Positions 1-9,006 of a stretch of DNA of 64,000 nt are shown in pieces; within the stretch, counting starts at the first letter, position 1, and each line of letters begins with the position of its first letter. The DNA lies in contig NZ_JTJW01000008.1 in the NCBI RefSeq assembly GCF_000805385.1, positions 806,001 through 870,000 on the forward strand, written 5' to 3'. The translations under genes and the position numbers were made by a program. The notes under the pieces were generated by a model, which did not search any database, was not told where the DNA came from, and saw nothing but the letters and a program-made list of their open reading frames with translations. The DNA comes from Mycolicibacterium setense (GTDB lineage Bacteria > Actinomycetota > Actinomycetes > Mycobacteriales > Mycobacteriaceae).

Positions 1-537
1 CCGGATCTCGTAGTGGGCCAGCTCGATCGCCGCCGACTTGGTGAACTGGATGACCGCGGCCTTGGACGCGCGATAGGTCATCACCCCGCCGCCGGCCTGG
101 ATCCCACCGATCGACGTGAGGTTGAGGATCGAACCCCCACCGTGCTCGGCCATGTACCGCGCGGCATCACGCGTCCCGGCCATGACGCCGAGCACGTTGA
201 CGCCCATCACCTTGTGGAAGTCGGCGAGATCGTCGTCGAGGAAGCGACGGTGCATCCTGCCCGACACCCCGGCGTTGTTGACCATGACGTCCAGGCCGCC
301 GAAGGTGTCCACGGCCGTCGATACCAAGCGCCCCACCTGCTCGACATCGCCGACGTCGGTAACCAGGAACCGGGCACGCTCCCCCAGCTCATCGGCCAGT
401 GCCTTACCACGGTCCTCGTCGACGTCGCCGATCATCACCTTGGCGCCCTCGGCGGCGAACCGGCGCACCAGCCCTTCACCAAGACCGGACGCCCCGCCGG
501 TGACAACGGTGACTTTTCCCGCCAGTTCATCGCTCAT
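1..537 (-). CDS. SDR family oxidoreductase (3' part beyond window)
   Basis: Short-chain dehydrogenase/reductase that should oxidise an alcohol or reduce a ketone with NAD(P). The frame runs from an ATG at 537 to the window edge without a stop, giving the first 179 residues. The nucleotide-binding motif TGGASGLG lies near residue 15, NNAG near 90 and the catalytic YRASK near 157. Only the C-terminal substrate-binding part is missing. Its substrate is not evident. The next gene to the right is a CGNR regulator on the same strand, about 140 bp away. Confidence 0.9.
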   Translation of the reverse strand, partial: MSDELAGKVTVVTGGASGLGEGLVRRFAAEGAKVMIGDVDEDRGKALADELGERARFLVTDVGDVEQVGRLVSTAVDTFGGLDVMVNNAGVSGRMHRRFLDDDLADFHKVMGVNVLGVMAGTRDAARYMAEHGGGSILNLTSIGGIQAGGGVMTYRASKAAVIQFTKSAAIELAHYEIR

Positions 538-677
538 TTAAGCCGCAAGCCCCTTCCTCGTCAGCCGCATCCTCGCGGCGCTTCGCACTCAACCCGGTCA
601 AACACAGTCAGTCAAGCGACTGATTTAAATTGAGCAGGCCGACACCTGATCGCGACGCCACTGACGAGTGTGATACC

Positions 678-1196
678 TCAGCGAACTCGCATCCGATGCC
701 GCCGTACCGCATCGCGATTCGCGCAGCGATGGCAGCAATATCGCTGACTGCCGGGTCGGCTGAAATCCACGAACGCGCGGGTACATTGCATCGCCGCGCA
801 CCGACGGATGCGGTGCATTCCGCGGTCGGTGAGGTACTGGGCGGCCGCAGCGGTGGTCGCACCGGCCAGCGTTGCGGCGAAGCCGGCGTCAGGGTCGCGG
901 TAATGCAGGTGCCAACCGCTGCCGTCATGGTCGGTGATCGACGGGCTGGCGGTGAACCGTGCCAACAGGTCGTTGAGTACGTCGACGCGTTCATGTTCGG
1001 TCGCCGCGTCGACGACGCCCTCCCAGGCGCGGAGAAATTCGCGAACATCGCGCAGATCTTCGGTGGTGGCGCGACGTTGAGCAGGCATTCCTCGGGCAGT
1101 CCAGCGGTCCTCCAACTCCGCTGGCGTCGAAACCGGCTGATTGAGCAGCGTGGTCACGTTGTCCAGCAGCGGCCCGATGTAAGGGTTTACACGCAC
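678..1196 (-). CDS. CGNR zinc-finger (ABATE-domain) putative regulator
   Basis: A 172-residue protein ending in a CGNR-type zinc finger: a C-x4-C pair (RRCAAMQC) and a C-x3-C pair followed by ANR, then a basic tail. The N-terminal part fits the stress-associated ABATE domain of this family, which is thought to bind DNA. I chose the GTG at 1196 because the frame upstream lacks family-like sequence and runs into the divergent transporter gene. Only about 26 bp separate the two starts, so this protein probably controls the pump and itself. The usual GNR signature reads ANR here. Confidence 0.75.
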   Translation of the reverse strand: MRVNPYIGPLLDNVTTLLNQPVSTPAELEDRWTARGMPAQRRATTEDLRDVREFLRAWEGVVDAATEHERVDVLNDLLARFTASPSITDHDGSGWHLHYRDPDAGFAATLAGATTAAAAQYLTDRGMHRIRRCAAMQCTRAFVDFSRPGSQRYCCHRCANRDAVRRHRMRVR

Positions 1197-1222
1197 AAGA
1201 CAATTACACCAGGTTGACCCAC

Positions 1223-2620
1223 ATGCGTTCCGAAAATGCGGTGACCCAACAGTCCACGACCGACCCGTGTACCGACTGGCGCCCCCTTGCGACGTGCTGC
1301 CTGGGGACATTCCTTCTGCTGGCCTACACCACGGTCGTGACGGTCAGCGCGCCCGTCATCGCGGAATCGGTTGGCTCCGGATTTGCCGTGTCGCAATGGA
1401 TCATCGACGTCTACACCCTGGCGCTGGCCGCACTCGTGCTGGCCATGGGTTCCCTCGGCGATCGGATCGGACACCGGCAGCTGTTTCTGATCGGCTTGGC
1501 CGGTCTCGGCACGGCGTCTGTCGCCTGTGCAGCGGCGACCACCGGCGGCATGCTCATCGCCGCCCGCGGAGCCCAGGGCATCGGCGGCGCCGCCGTCTTC
1601 GCCACGGTTGTTCCGCTGCTGACGCAGTGCTACGACGGCCGCGCCCGCGGGATCGCGTTCGCCGTGTGGGGCGCTGTCGCCGGTGCCGGCAGCACCGTGG
1701 GCACCGTTGCCGGCGGTGCTGTGACCGAATTCGTCACCTGGCGTTGGCTATTCGTGGCAGCCGTCCCGATATGCGCGGTCGCGGTGACGATCGGCGCGAT
1801 CTCACTACCCCGCGAACGCCCGGCGCGCACGCGCGTCGACGTTGCGGGAACCGCCCTTCTCACGACAGCGATGACAGGAACGACTTTCGCCGTGATCAAC
1901 GGCGGGGAGCACGGTTGGACCACCGCGGGCACCCTCGGCGGTATTGCCGTGGCCGCTGCGTCGTTGTTGTTCCTCATCCCGGCCCAGCGCCGTGCCGCCC
2001 AGCCGGTTCTGCCCGCCACACTCTTCGCCACCCACGGCTTCGTCGCCGTACTGCTCGTCGGCTTCGCCTACTACTTCGCCGCGTTCGCCGCACTGCCCGT
2101 GCTCTCGCGTTGGCTTCAGGACTCGCAGCACATGGGCCCGTTTCAGGCTGCGTTGATTCTCTCCATCCAGTTGGTGGCGTTCATCGTCATATCGTTGGGA
2201 CTGAGCGCCCAATTGCATGACGCGTCCCGTGCCCGGGTTCTGGGCGGCGGAACGGTGTTGACCGGGCTGGCCTGCCTGTCCGGGGTCGCGCTATTGCATT
2301 GGCCGCACTGGACCGCGTTGATCGTCGCGCTCATCCTCAGCGGTGTCGGTGCCGGCGTCGTATCGCCTGTGCTGCCCGCAGTGGCGGCGACGTCGGTACC
2401 GGCCGAGCGAGCCGGGACCGCCGCCGCCGCTGCCAACTCAGCACGTCAGCTCGGACTCACCATCGGCATCGCGGTGTGCGGCGCGTTGAGTCAATCCACC
2501 CGTCCGACCCACGGATTGGTCGCAGCGCTGGTCGTCTCGGGACTCGTCGCACTGTGCGGCGGCGGCACGGCCGCGGCACTGCTGCGCCGAACGGATGCGA
2601 CTCCGAAAGCCTCACACTGA
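1223..2620 (+). CDS. MFS drug/metabolite efflux transporter, DHA2 type
   Basis: Proton-driven integral membrane exporter of about 465 residues, the length usual for 14-helix DHA2 (EmrB/QacA-like) pumps. The first helix begins near residue 20. The loop motif GSLGDRIGHR near residue 77 matches the MFS motif A, and hydrophobic segments continue to the C-terminus. ATG 1223 is used; a TTG at 1214 is also in frame. It is divergent from the CGNR gene and its last 9 bp overlap the end of the convergent hydrolase gene. The substrate is unknown. Confidence 0.85.
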   Translation: MRSENAVTQQSTTDPCTDWRPLATCCLGTFLLLAYTTVVTVSAPVIAESVGSGFAVSQWIIDVYTLALAALVLAMGSLGDRIGHRQLFLIGLAGLGTASVACAAATTGGMLIAARGAQGIGGAAVFATVVPLLTQCYDGRARGIAFAVWGAVAGAGSTVGTVAGGAVTEFVTWRWLFVAAVPICAVAVTIGAISLPRERPARTRVDVAGTALLTTAMTGTTFAVINGGEHGWTTAGTLGGIAVAAASLLFLIPAQRRAAQPVLPATLFATHGFVAVLLVGFAYYFAAFAALPVLSRWLQDSQHMGPFQAALILSIQLVAFIVISLGLSAQLHDASRARVLGGGTVLTGLACLSGVALLHWPHWTALIVALILSGVGAGVVSPVLPAVAATSVPAERAGTAAAAANSARQLGLTIGIAVCGALSQSTRPTHGLVAALVVSGLVALCGGGTAAALLRRTDATPKASH

Positions 2621-3445
2621 CGACAGGAAATCCAGCAGCACCGCGGTGAGCGCGGCCGGCTGTTCGATCTGCGGGCAGTGCCCGGCATCGGGTATCACCG
2701 CACTACGGGCACCGCCGATCTGGCCGGCGATCTCGGCGGCCCAACCGGACGGCAGCAGCTTGTCACGATCCCCCTCGATGATCATGGCCGGCACACCGAT
2801 GCGGTCGTAGGCCCGATGCGACGACGGCATCGCCGGCGGTTGGAGGCCGGGCCTCCGAAACCGGGCCGCGGCCAAGGATTCCCAGGCACCCGGCGCGATG
2901 CTCGACTCATATCTCCGTTGCACGTACGCCTCGTCGGCCGGATAGGCCGGGTCGGCGAACAGCGCGGTGACGATGCGTCGCATCCCGGCAGGCGTGGCGT
3001 CGTAGTCGTACAACGCCGCCGAATGTTCGTTGCGCTGGATCTCGCCTCCCCCACAGATCGCGGTGAGCGATCGCGCCGGGAGCCGCGGGGCGTCCGAGGT
3101 GGCATCGACCAGCAGGTTGATCGCCCCCATCGAGTTACCCACGAAATGTGCTTGCACGACGCCGAGTTCGGCACAGAATCGGGCGATGTGACGAATCCGC
3201 ATGCCCCGGCCGTCGTTGAAGTCGATGACCTTGGCGCTCTCACCGAAACCCAGCATGTCCGGGGCAAGCACCCGATAGCGCTCGGCGAGTGTGTCGATGA
3301 CACGCTCCCAACCCAATTCGGCCCCGACACCGAACTCTCCGCCGTGCAAGAGCACGACGGCGTCACCTTGCCCCGCCTCGAGGTAGCTGGTGGCCAGCCC
3401 GTCGATCTCGACGTTGCGGCGCTCGAATGTGCGCTGAGTCGTCAC
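2612..3445 (-). CDS. alpha/beta hydrolase, C-C bond hydrolase (MhpC-like) family
   Basis: A 277-residue alpha/beta-fold hydrolase. The nucleophile elbow is GNSMG near residue 104, the acid is in EGDRDKLLPSGW near 225 and the histidine in DAGHCPQIE near 253. The oxyanion motif HGG is near residue 34. Its closest family is the meta-cleavage product hydrolases, which split vinylogous 1,5-diketones, but esterase activity is possible. It is the last gene of a minus-strand operon and starts with a GTG that overlaps the FMN reductase stop by 4 bp. Confidence 0.85.
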   Translation of the reverse strand: MTTQRTFERRNVEIDGLATSYLEAGQGDAVVLLHGGEFGVGAELGWERVIDTLAERYRVLAPDMLGFGESAKVIDFNDGRGMRIRHIARFCAELGVVQAHFVGNSMGAINLLVDATSDAPRLPARSLTAICGGGEIQRNEHSAALYDYDATPAGMRRIVTALFADPAYPADEAYVQRRYESSIAPGAWESLAAARFRRPGLQPPAMPSSHRAYDRIGVPAMIIEGDRDKLLPSGWAAEIAGQIGGARSAVIPDAGHCPQIEQPAALTAVLLDFLSSV

Positions 3446-4023
3446 TGCGCGGCTCCGTTGGACCGGGCGAACGTCAGCACCTGATTGGCCAGCATGTCGA
3501 GTTGATCGCGAACCGGGCCTTCGGCCAATTCGCCTGTCTCAGACCAGATTTTGTCGGCCGAATTGATCGCCACCCCCAGCGGAGTCGGCCAGGCCCGCAG
3601 GGCGTGGCCGATCGAGCGCAACTGGCTCAGCGTGCCCACCGCGGCCTGCCACCCGTAGGCGCAGCTGATGCAGCCCCACGGGGTGTTGTCCAGGTAGACC
3701 CGGGGATCCTCCCGCAGATCCTCGATGTAGTCCAGCGCGTTCTTGACCAGACCGGAGATCGCGCCGTGGTAGCCGGGCGAACCCACCACCACCGCGTCGG
3801 CGTCACGAAGCGCGGAGACGAACTCCAGGGCCGCGGGTGTGCGCTCCAGGGAATGCGGTGCGTACATCGGCAGTTCCAGGTCGGGCCCGGCGAACATCCG
3901 GGTCCTACCCCCCTGCCGCTCCACCGATTCCAGGCAGTAGCGCACGGCCCGCTCGGTCGAGGAGTCGGCGCGCAGGGTGCCACCGAGCCCGACGACGAAC
4001 GGGACCTTCTCAGTTGGCGTCAT
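3442..4023 (-). CDS. NAD(P)H-dependent FMN reductase
   Basis: Flavodoxin-fold reductase of 193 residues that passes electrons from NAD(P)H to FMN. The phosphate-binding loop GLGGTLRADSST is near residue 13 and the flavin-contact motif SPGYHGAISG near residue 83. Similar proteins feed reduced flavin to two-component monooxygenases. The LLM-class oxidoreductase three genes upstream is a possible partner; this is inferred from context only. The gene overlaps the following hydrolase by 4 bp (GTGA). Confidence 0.88.
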   Translation of the reverse strand: MTPTEKVPFVVGLGGTLRADSSTERAVRYCLESVERQGGRTRMFAGPDLELPMYAPHSLERTPAALEFVSALRDADAVVVGSPGYHGAISGLVKNALDYIEDLREDPRVYLDNTPWGCISCAYGWQAAVGTLSQLRSIGHALRAWPTPLGVAINSADKIWSETGELAEGPVRDQLDMLANQVLTFARSNGAAQ

Positions 4024-4029
4024 AGTTCC

Positions 4030-5028
4030 TCACTTGATCGCAATGGGATTCACCGGCGAACCGACGGCCCCGGTCACCCGCAGCGGCGGGGCGATGAGCT
4101 GGAACTCGTATACCCCGTCGTCCGCGCAGTCATCCGCCAGCGCTCCCAGGTCCCAGTACTCGCCGAGCATCAGGCCCATATCGCGCAGGCACAGCATGTG
4201 CATCGGCAGGAAAGTGCCCTCGACTCCATTGGCCGGATCCGGATCTTCGACCATCAGGTTGTCGGCGGCCACGGCGGCCACCTGGTGGTCGTGCAGCCAC
4301 GAGGCACACCGCCAATCCAGTCCCGATCCCGGTTCGGCGCCGTCGCCTGTTGCCAGAAACCTGGTCCACCAACCGGTGTGCACCACCACGATGTCCCCGG
4401 ACGTGACGGTGACGCCTTGCGCCCTCGCGACGTCGTCGAGTTCGGCCGGGGTGATCGGATTGCCCGGTTGCAGGAACTGCCCGGCGCCGCGGTGGCGGAC
4501 CACGTCCAGCAGCACACCGCGCGAGGTGATGCCCTTCGCGTCCACCTTGTCGATACCGCAGTGGAAGGCGCCGAAGCTGGTGACCGAATCGGCCGGGAAG
4601 CCGTTGTAGAGCTTGTCCTCGTAGTACACGTGCGACAGCGCGTCCCACTGGGTGGCCGCCTGGAGGGGCATCACGATCATGTCGTCGTTGAAGCGGAACG
4701 GGTTGTCAACGAAGAACTCGCTGACCTGATGGGCCACCGAGTTGCGCAGCCACTGCGGGCCGTACTGCGCCAGCGTGTTGGCATCCCCGCCGTCCACCGT
4801 CATCACGTGCGTCGGGTTTTGCCGGAACTGGAACGCGCCCTGCGGCCCCGCTGAGGAGAAGTCGCCGCCGAGCGCGAAAACCTTGCCGTGCTTGACCAGT
4901 GATGCACCCTCGGCAACCTTCTCCGACGTGATCAGGTTGAGCGTCCCGAGTTCGTCGGCATCGCCCCAGCGTCCCCAGTTGCGCACATCGTCAGCGACAT
5001 TGCGAAAGTCGCTCATCGTCCCGGCCAC
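4030..5028 (-). CDS. cyclase family protein (kynurenine formamidase-like)
   Basis: A 332-residue member of the putative cyclase family (PF04199), metal-dependent hydrolases that include kynurenine formamidase. The family's metal-binding HxGTHxDxPxH segment is replaced here by QAATQWDALSHV near residue 124, which keeps the Asp and the final His only. This divergent form is common in large actinobacterial homologues. It may open a lactone or amide ring intermediate. It starts at a GTG 6 nt after an AGGAG site and sits tightly between the SDR and the FMN reductase. Confidence 0.8.
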   Translation of the reverse strand: MAGTMSDFRNVADDVRNWGRWGDADELGTLNLITSEKVAEGASLVKHGKVFALGGDFSSAGPQGAFQFRQNPTHVMTVDGGDANTLAQYGPQWLRNSVAHQVSEFFVDNPFRFNDDMIVMPLQAATQWDALSHVYYEDKLYNGFPADSVTSFGAFHCGIDKVDAKGITSRGVLLDVVRHRGAGQFLQPGNPITPAELDDVARAQGVTVTSGDIVVVHTGWWTRFLATGDGAEPGSGLDWRCASWLHDHQVAAVAADNLMVEDPDPANGVEGTFLPMHMLCLRDMGLMLGEYWDLGALADDCADDGVYEFQLIAPPLRVTGAVGSPVNPIAIK

Positions 5029-5030
5029 GC

Positions 5031-5864
5031 TCAGCTCCTCTGCTCAGGGTCGACTACAGCATCGACCAGCGATGCCTCCCGCTGGGCGAGAATGCCGCCG
5101 TCGGCCCAGATCACCTGCCCGGTCACATAACTTGCGGCCGGACTGCCCAGGTATGCCAGGAGCGAGGCCTGCTCGGCGGCCTCGGAATTGCGGCCCAAAG
5201 GCGTGGTGAACGAATCGAGGTACTGCTGCCCGTAGGCCGAGCGCAATTGGTCCAGTATCGGCGTCTCGGTGACCCCCGGCCCGGTGCAGTTGATCCGGAT
5301 CCCGCGGGCGCCGAGTTCGGTGACCCGCCACATCCCGTAGAGAATCATCGCCTCCTTCGACAACCGGTAGCCACCGTCAGACAGGGCCCCGGGATGGTCG
5401 GCGCACCACTGCAACCCCTCGCCGACCGATCGGGTCTTCAGCAATCCCGCTGTCGTGGCGATATTTTCGCGGTATCCCGATGCCGCGAGCGAGGACACCG
5501 AGGTGATCGATCCGCCCACTTCGATGCGGTCCTCAACCGCCTCGGTGAACTGGCGCGTACCCAAGAAGTTGATTCGCACCACCAACAGCGGATCGCCGAT
5601 TCCGGAAGACACGCCGGCCACGTTGAACAGCGCGTCCACCGGTCCATCGACAGCCGCGGCAGCGTGGTCGACGGATTCAGGGTCCGCCAGGTCCATTTCG
5701 ATGAACTGTTCGGGCAAGTGATCGGGCGGCCGGACGTCGAGGCCCGTCACCCGGGCGCCGAGCTCAGCCAACGTACGGCTGACCTCGGCGCCGATGCCCG
5801 ACCCGCAGCCGGTGACCACCACATGTTTGCCGTCGTAGCGCACCAACTCGCTGATCGGGGTCAC
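5031..5864 (-). CDS. SDR family oxidoreductase
   Basis: NAD(P)-dependent alcohol/ketone oxidoreductase of 277 residues. It shows the cofactor loop TGCGSGIG near residue 19, NVAG near 80 and the catalytic YRLSKEA near 157. The insert-rich middle resembles 3-alpha-hydroxysteroid or coniferyl-alcohol dehydrogenases. I chose GTG 5864 because AGAGGA precedes it by about 10 nt; a longer in-frame start at 5897 would overlap the upstream LLM gene. It is the fifth gene of the ring-degradation operon. Confidence 0.87.
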   Translation of the reverse strand: MTPISELVRYDGKHVVVTGCGSGIGAEVSRTLAELGARVTGLDVRPPDHLPEQFIEMDLADPESVDHAAAAVDGPVDALFNVAGVSSGIGDPLLVVRINFLGTRQFTEAVEDRIEVGGSITSVSSLAASGYRENIATTAGLLKTRSVGEGLQWCADHPGALSDGGYRLSKEAMILYGMWRVTELGARGIRINCTGPGVTETPILDQLRSAYGQQYLDSFTTPLGRNSEAAEQASLLAYLGSPAASYVTGQVIWADGGILAQREASLVDAVVDPEQRS

Positions 5865-5893
5865 GTGTGCGGTTCCTCTTGGTCGGCTTGTTC

Positions 5894-7201
5894 TCAATCC
5901 GACTTCCCGCGGGCTTCCTTCTCCGCCTGGGCCGCCTTGACTCGGCCCTCGTTGATCTCGGCCATCGCCTCGGGGATCTCACCGGCGGTGAACTTGTCGC
6001 GGCCGGTGGGCAGCCCGCCGAATGCGTAGGTCTCGTCGAACAGCGGGGCCTCCGACGGACGGCGACGCGACTCGACCTTCTCGATCACCGGCTCCAGGCG
6101 CTTGGCCTTGTCCGCCACCGCCTTTGCATCCCGTTCGATGAACTCGGGCAGGACCTCCTTGCCCATGATCTCGATGGATTCCATGGTGCCCTCATGGCTG
6201 CGTGGGTTGAGCAGCAGGATGATCTCGTCGACACCGCTCGCCTCGTAGCTGCGCAGGAATTCACGCACGGTGTCGGGAGAACCGATGGCGCCGCGGCCCG
6301 GTCCGTAGGCCAGCGTGGGATCTTCCTTGACCGCTTCCTCGTACCGCTCCCACACCTTGGTACGGCCGGGCGTGTGCATCCCGGTCAGGTAGTAGTGCAT
6401 GATGCCGAACGAGAAGAAGCCACCCCCGATGCCGAGCCGCTTGAGTGCCTCGTCGTCGGATTTGGCCACCATCATCGACAGGTCACCGCCGATGGCAAGA
6501 ACATTGGGATTGATCGCGGGGGTGATGGGTGCACCCTGCTCTTCGAATTCCTTGTAGTACCCGTCAACCCGCTCTTTGAGCGCCTCGGGACCGGTGTAGG
6601 CGAAGCTCAGCGCACCGATCGCCTTCTGGGCGGCCATCTGCACCGAGGACGGCCGCGTGCACGCCACCCAGACGGGGGGATGCGGCTTCTGCAGCGGTTT
6701 GGGAATGACGTTGCGTGCAGGCATCTCGACGTGCTCGCCCTTGAACCCGGTGAACGGCGCCTCCGTCATACAGCGGATCGAGACCTCAAGGGCCTCCTCC
6801 CACATCGTGCGCTTGTCAGCTGGGTCGATGTCGAAACCACCCAACTCGGCGACCGAGGAGCCCTCACCGGTGCCGAATTCGACCCGGCCGTTGGACAAGT
6901 GATCCAGGGTGGCGACGCGCTCGGCGATACGAGCCGGGTGATTGATCGGCGGGGGCAGGTGCATGACACCGAATCCCAATCGGATGTCCTTGGTGCGCTG
7001 GCTGGCGGCGGCCAGGAACATCTCCGGAGCGGTGGAGTGGCAGTACTCCTCGAGGAAGTGGTGCTCGGTCAGCCAGACGGTGGAGAAGCCGGCCTTGTCG
7101 GCGGCCTCCACCTCGGTGAGGCCGTGCTGGAACAGTTGATGTTCGTCATCCTCCGACCACGGCCGGGGCAGCGGGAACTCGTAGAACAGCGAAATCTTCA
7201 T
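5894..7201 (-). CDS. LLM-class flavin-dependent oxidoreductase
   Basis: Bacterial-luciferase-like TIM-barrel protein of 435 residues. The N-terminus (KISLFYEFPLPRPW) and segments such as STVWLTEHHF near residue 40 and RLGFGVMHLPPP near 75 are typical of LLM monooxygenases, and a C-terminal extension of about 60 charged residues follows the barrel. It probably uses FMNH2 or F420H2. The FMN reductase in the same operon favours FMN. It could act as a Baeyer-Villiger-type or ring monooxygenase. The start overlaps the KstD-like gene by 4 bp (ATGA). Confidence 0.87.
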   Translation of the reverse strand: MKISLFYEFPLPRPWSEDDEHQLFQHGLTEVEAADKAGFSTVWLTEHHFLEEYCHSTAPEMFLAAASQRTKDIRLGFGVMHLPPPINHPARIAERVATLDHLSNGRVEFGTGEGSSVAELGGFDIDPADKRTMWEEALEVSIRCMTEAPFTGFKGEHVEMPARNVIPKPLQKPHPPVWVACTRPSSVQMAAQKAIGALSFAYTGPEALKERVDGYYKEFEEQGAPITPAINPNVLAIGGDLSMMVAKSDDEALKRLGIGGGFFSFGIMHYYLTGMHTPGRTKVWERYEEAVKEDPTLAYGPGRGAIGSPDTVREFLRSYEASGVDEIILLLNPRSHEGTMESIEIMGKEVLPEFIERDAKAVADKAKRLEPVIEKVESRRRPSEAPLFDETYAFGGLPTGRDKFTAGEIPEAMAEINEGRVKAAQAEKEARGKSD

Positions 7202-9006
7202 CGGTTTCCTCCTGATGGGTTGCTGACGGTGTCCTGGATCTTCGAAATGGCGGCTGGTGAAACTGGTTGCACGACAGGACTTTGAGCCTGTGCGATGTGT
7301 CTGGCCGCCACATACCCGAAAGTCATCGCAGGCCCGATGGTCGCGCCGGCACCGGCGTAGCTGCGTCCCATGACCGCCGCCGAGACGTTGCCGACCGCGT
7401 AGAGGCCCGCCACGACAGAGTCGTCGGCCCGCAGGACCCGAGCGTGCTCATCGGTGCGCAGGCCGCCTGAGGTACCCAGATCCCCGAGGATGATCTGGAA
7501 CGCGTAGTACGGCGGCCTGCCGAGCGGACGCAGATTGGGGTTCGGCAGCGTCGGATCTCCGTAGTAGTTGTCGTATGCGCTGTCGCCACGGTTGAAGTCG
7601 TCGTCGTGGCCACCTTGGGCCAACTGGTTGAACCGTTCGGCGGTGGCTCGGAGGTTTGGCGCGGGCACCCCGATCTTGCCGGCCAGCTCCTCCCAGCTGT
7701 GTCCCTCGACCACGACGCCGGAATCCAGCCACGCCTGAGGAACCTTGCGCCCGGTGGGAACCGGGGCGAACGGGATCTTCGGGATGGGCAGATGCCCGGC
7801 CACCACATACCGGTGGAACGAATCGATGTCGGTGACCAGCCAGCACGGGATGTGTTCGATACCCGACTGCTGTCCCTCGATCATCGCGTGGGCGAAATCC
7901 ATATAGGGGGCGGCTTCGTTGATGAACCGCTTGCCCTCGCCGTTGACCACGAACTGCGACGGCATCATCCGCTCGTTGAGCATGAACTGCAGCCGTCCGT
8001 CGGGCCAGCAGATGGCCGGGAACCACCACGCCTCGTCGAGCAAGTCGGTGGCACCGCCGACCTTTTCGCCGGCCCGGATACCGTCGCCGGTGGCCGCCGG
8101 ATTGCCGAAGCTCCAGTCCTTCTCCAGCACCGGGAGATGCTCCTTGCGCCACGCGATGTCGTGGTCGAAGCCGCCTGATGCCAGTATCACGCCACCGGTG
8201 GCCCGGATCCGCAGCGGCTTGCCGTCACGTTCGACGACGGCGCCCAGCACCGTGCCGTCCGGACCGGAGATCAGCGAGGTCATCGGCGCGTCCAGCCACA
8301 GCGGGACATCGTGCTGTTTGAGCGCCAACCGCATCCGGGCGGCCAGAGACTGGCCGATGGCCGCCATCCGGTCGCCGAACACCCGGGCCCGCACCATCCG
8401 CCAGATCAGCTTGAGCAGCACGGCTTTGCCGCGCCAGTTCTGCCGAATCTGATAGAAGAGGCGAAGGTCCTTGGGCGCGAACCAGATTCCCTTGGGCGCC
8501 AGCGCGAGCGGAGCGAGCAGTTCCTGCTCATGCTCGCCGAGCTTGCGGAGATCGATGGCCGGAACATTGATCGTGCTGCCCTGCGCGGAACCGCCGGGCA
8601 GTTCGGGATAGTAATCGGCGTAGCCCGGCTTCCAGACGAACTCGAACCAATCGCTGTTGTGCTCGAGGAAGTCCATCATCTCCGGTGCGGCCTCGACGTA
8701 CTTGCGCAACCGCGCATCACTGACGGTGCCGTCGGTGATCTGCTTCAGATAGTCGAACACCCCGTCCGGCGAGGGTACATAGCCGGCCCGGCGCTGTGAC
8801 GGCGCCCCCGGCACCCAGATGCCGCCGCCGGACAGAGCCGTGGAACCGCCGAAATGGGAGGACTTCTCGACTATCAGCGTGTCGAGGCCGGCCGCCTCGG
8901 CGGCCAGCGCGGCCGTCATGCCGCCACCCCCTGAGCCGACGATGAGCACGTCGACCGTTTCGTCAAACGTCTGCTCGGCAGTCTGTGCGTCAGTATCTGA
9001 AGTCAT
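7198..9006 (-). CDS. kstD: 3-ketosteroid delta1-dehydrogenase-like FAD enzyme
   Basis: A 602-residue flavoprotein of the KstD/fumarate-reductase family, which removes trans-axial hydrogens next to a ring ketone. The FAD-binding GSGGGGMTAALAAE is near residue 23 and EKSSHFGGSTALSGGGIW near 47. Near the C-terminus, YYAFQIILGDLGTSGG and the segment MGRSYAGAGATIGP match the catalytic Tyr/Gly region and FAD-capping sequence of known KstDs. It lies directly upstream of the LLM gene and overlaps mhpB by 4 bp. The substrate may be a steroid or a smaller cyclic ketone, so the symbol marks the family, not a proven substrate. Confidence 0.85.
   Translation of the reverse strand: MTSDTDAQTAEQTFDETVDVLIVGSGGGGMTAALAAEAAGLDTLIVEKSSHFGGSTALSGGGIWVPGAPSQRRAGYVPSPDGVFDYLKQITDGTVSDARLRKYVEAAPEMMDFLEHNSDWFEFVWKPGYADYYPELPGGSAQGSTINVPAIDLRKLGEHEQELLAPLALAPKGIWFAPKDLRLFYQIRQNWRGKAVLLKLIWRMVRARVFGDRMAAIGQSLAARMRLALKQHDVPLWLDAPMTSLISGPDGTVLGAVVERDGKPLRIRATGGVILASGGFDHDIAWRKEHLPVLEKDWSFGNPAATGDGIRAGEKVGGATDLLDEAWWFPAICWPDGRLQFMLNERMMPSQFVVNGEGKRFINEAAPYMDFAHAMIEGQQSGIEHIPCWLVTDIDSFHRYVVAGHLPIPKIPFAPVPTGRKVPQAWLDSGVVVEGHSWEELAGKIGVPAPNLRATAERFNQLAQGGHDDDFNRGDSAYDNYYGDPTLPNPNLRPLGRPPYYAFQIILGDLGTSGGLRTDEHARVLRADDSVVAGLYAVGNVSAAVMGRSYAGAGATIGPAMTFGYVAARHIAQAQSPVVQPVSPAAISKIQDTVSNPSGGNR

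Noticed and set aside
3427..4854. Long open frame on the plus strand (475 codons)
   Set aside because: It is antisense to the FMN reductase and cyclase-family genes, whose motifs are clear. Arg/His-rich composition marks a GC-driven shadow.
5867..7285. 472-codon plus-strand frame opposite the LLM gene
   Set aside because: Shadow of a clear luciferase-like gene; rich in Arg, His and Gly with no motif.
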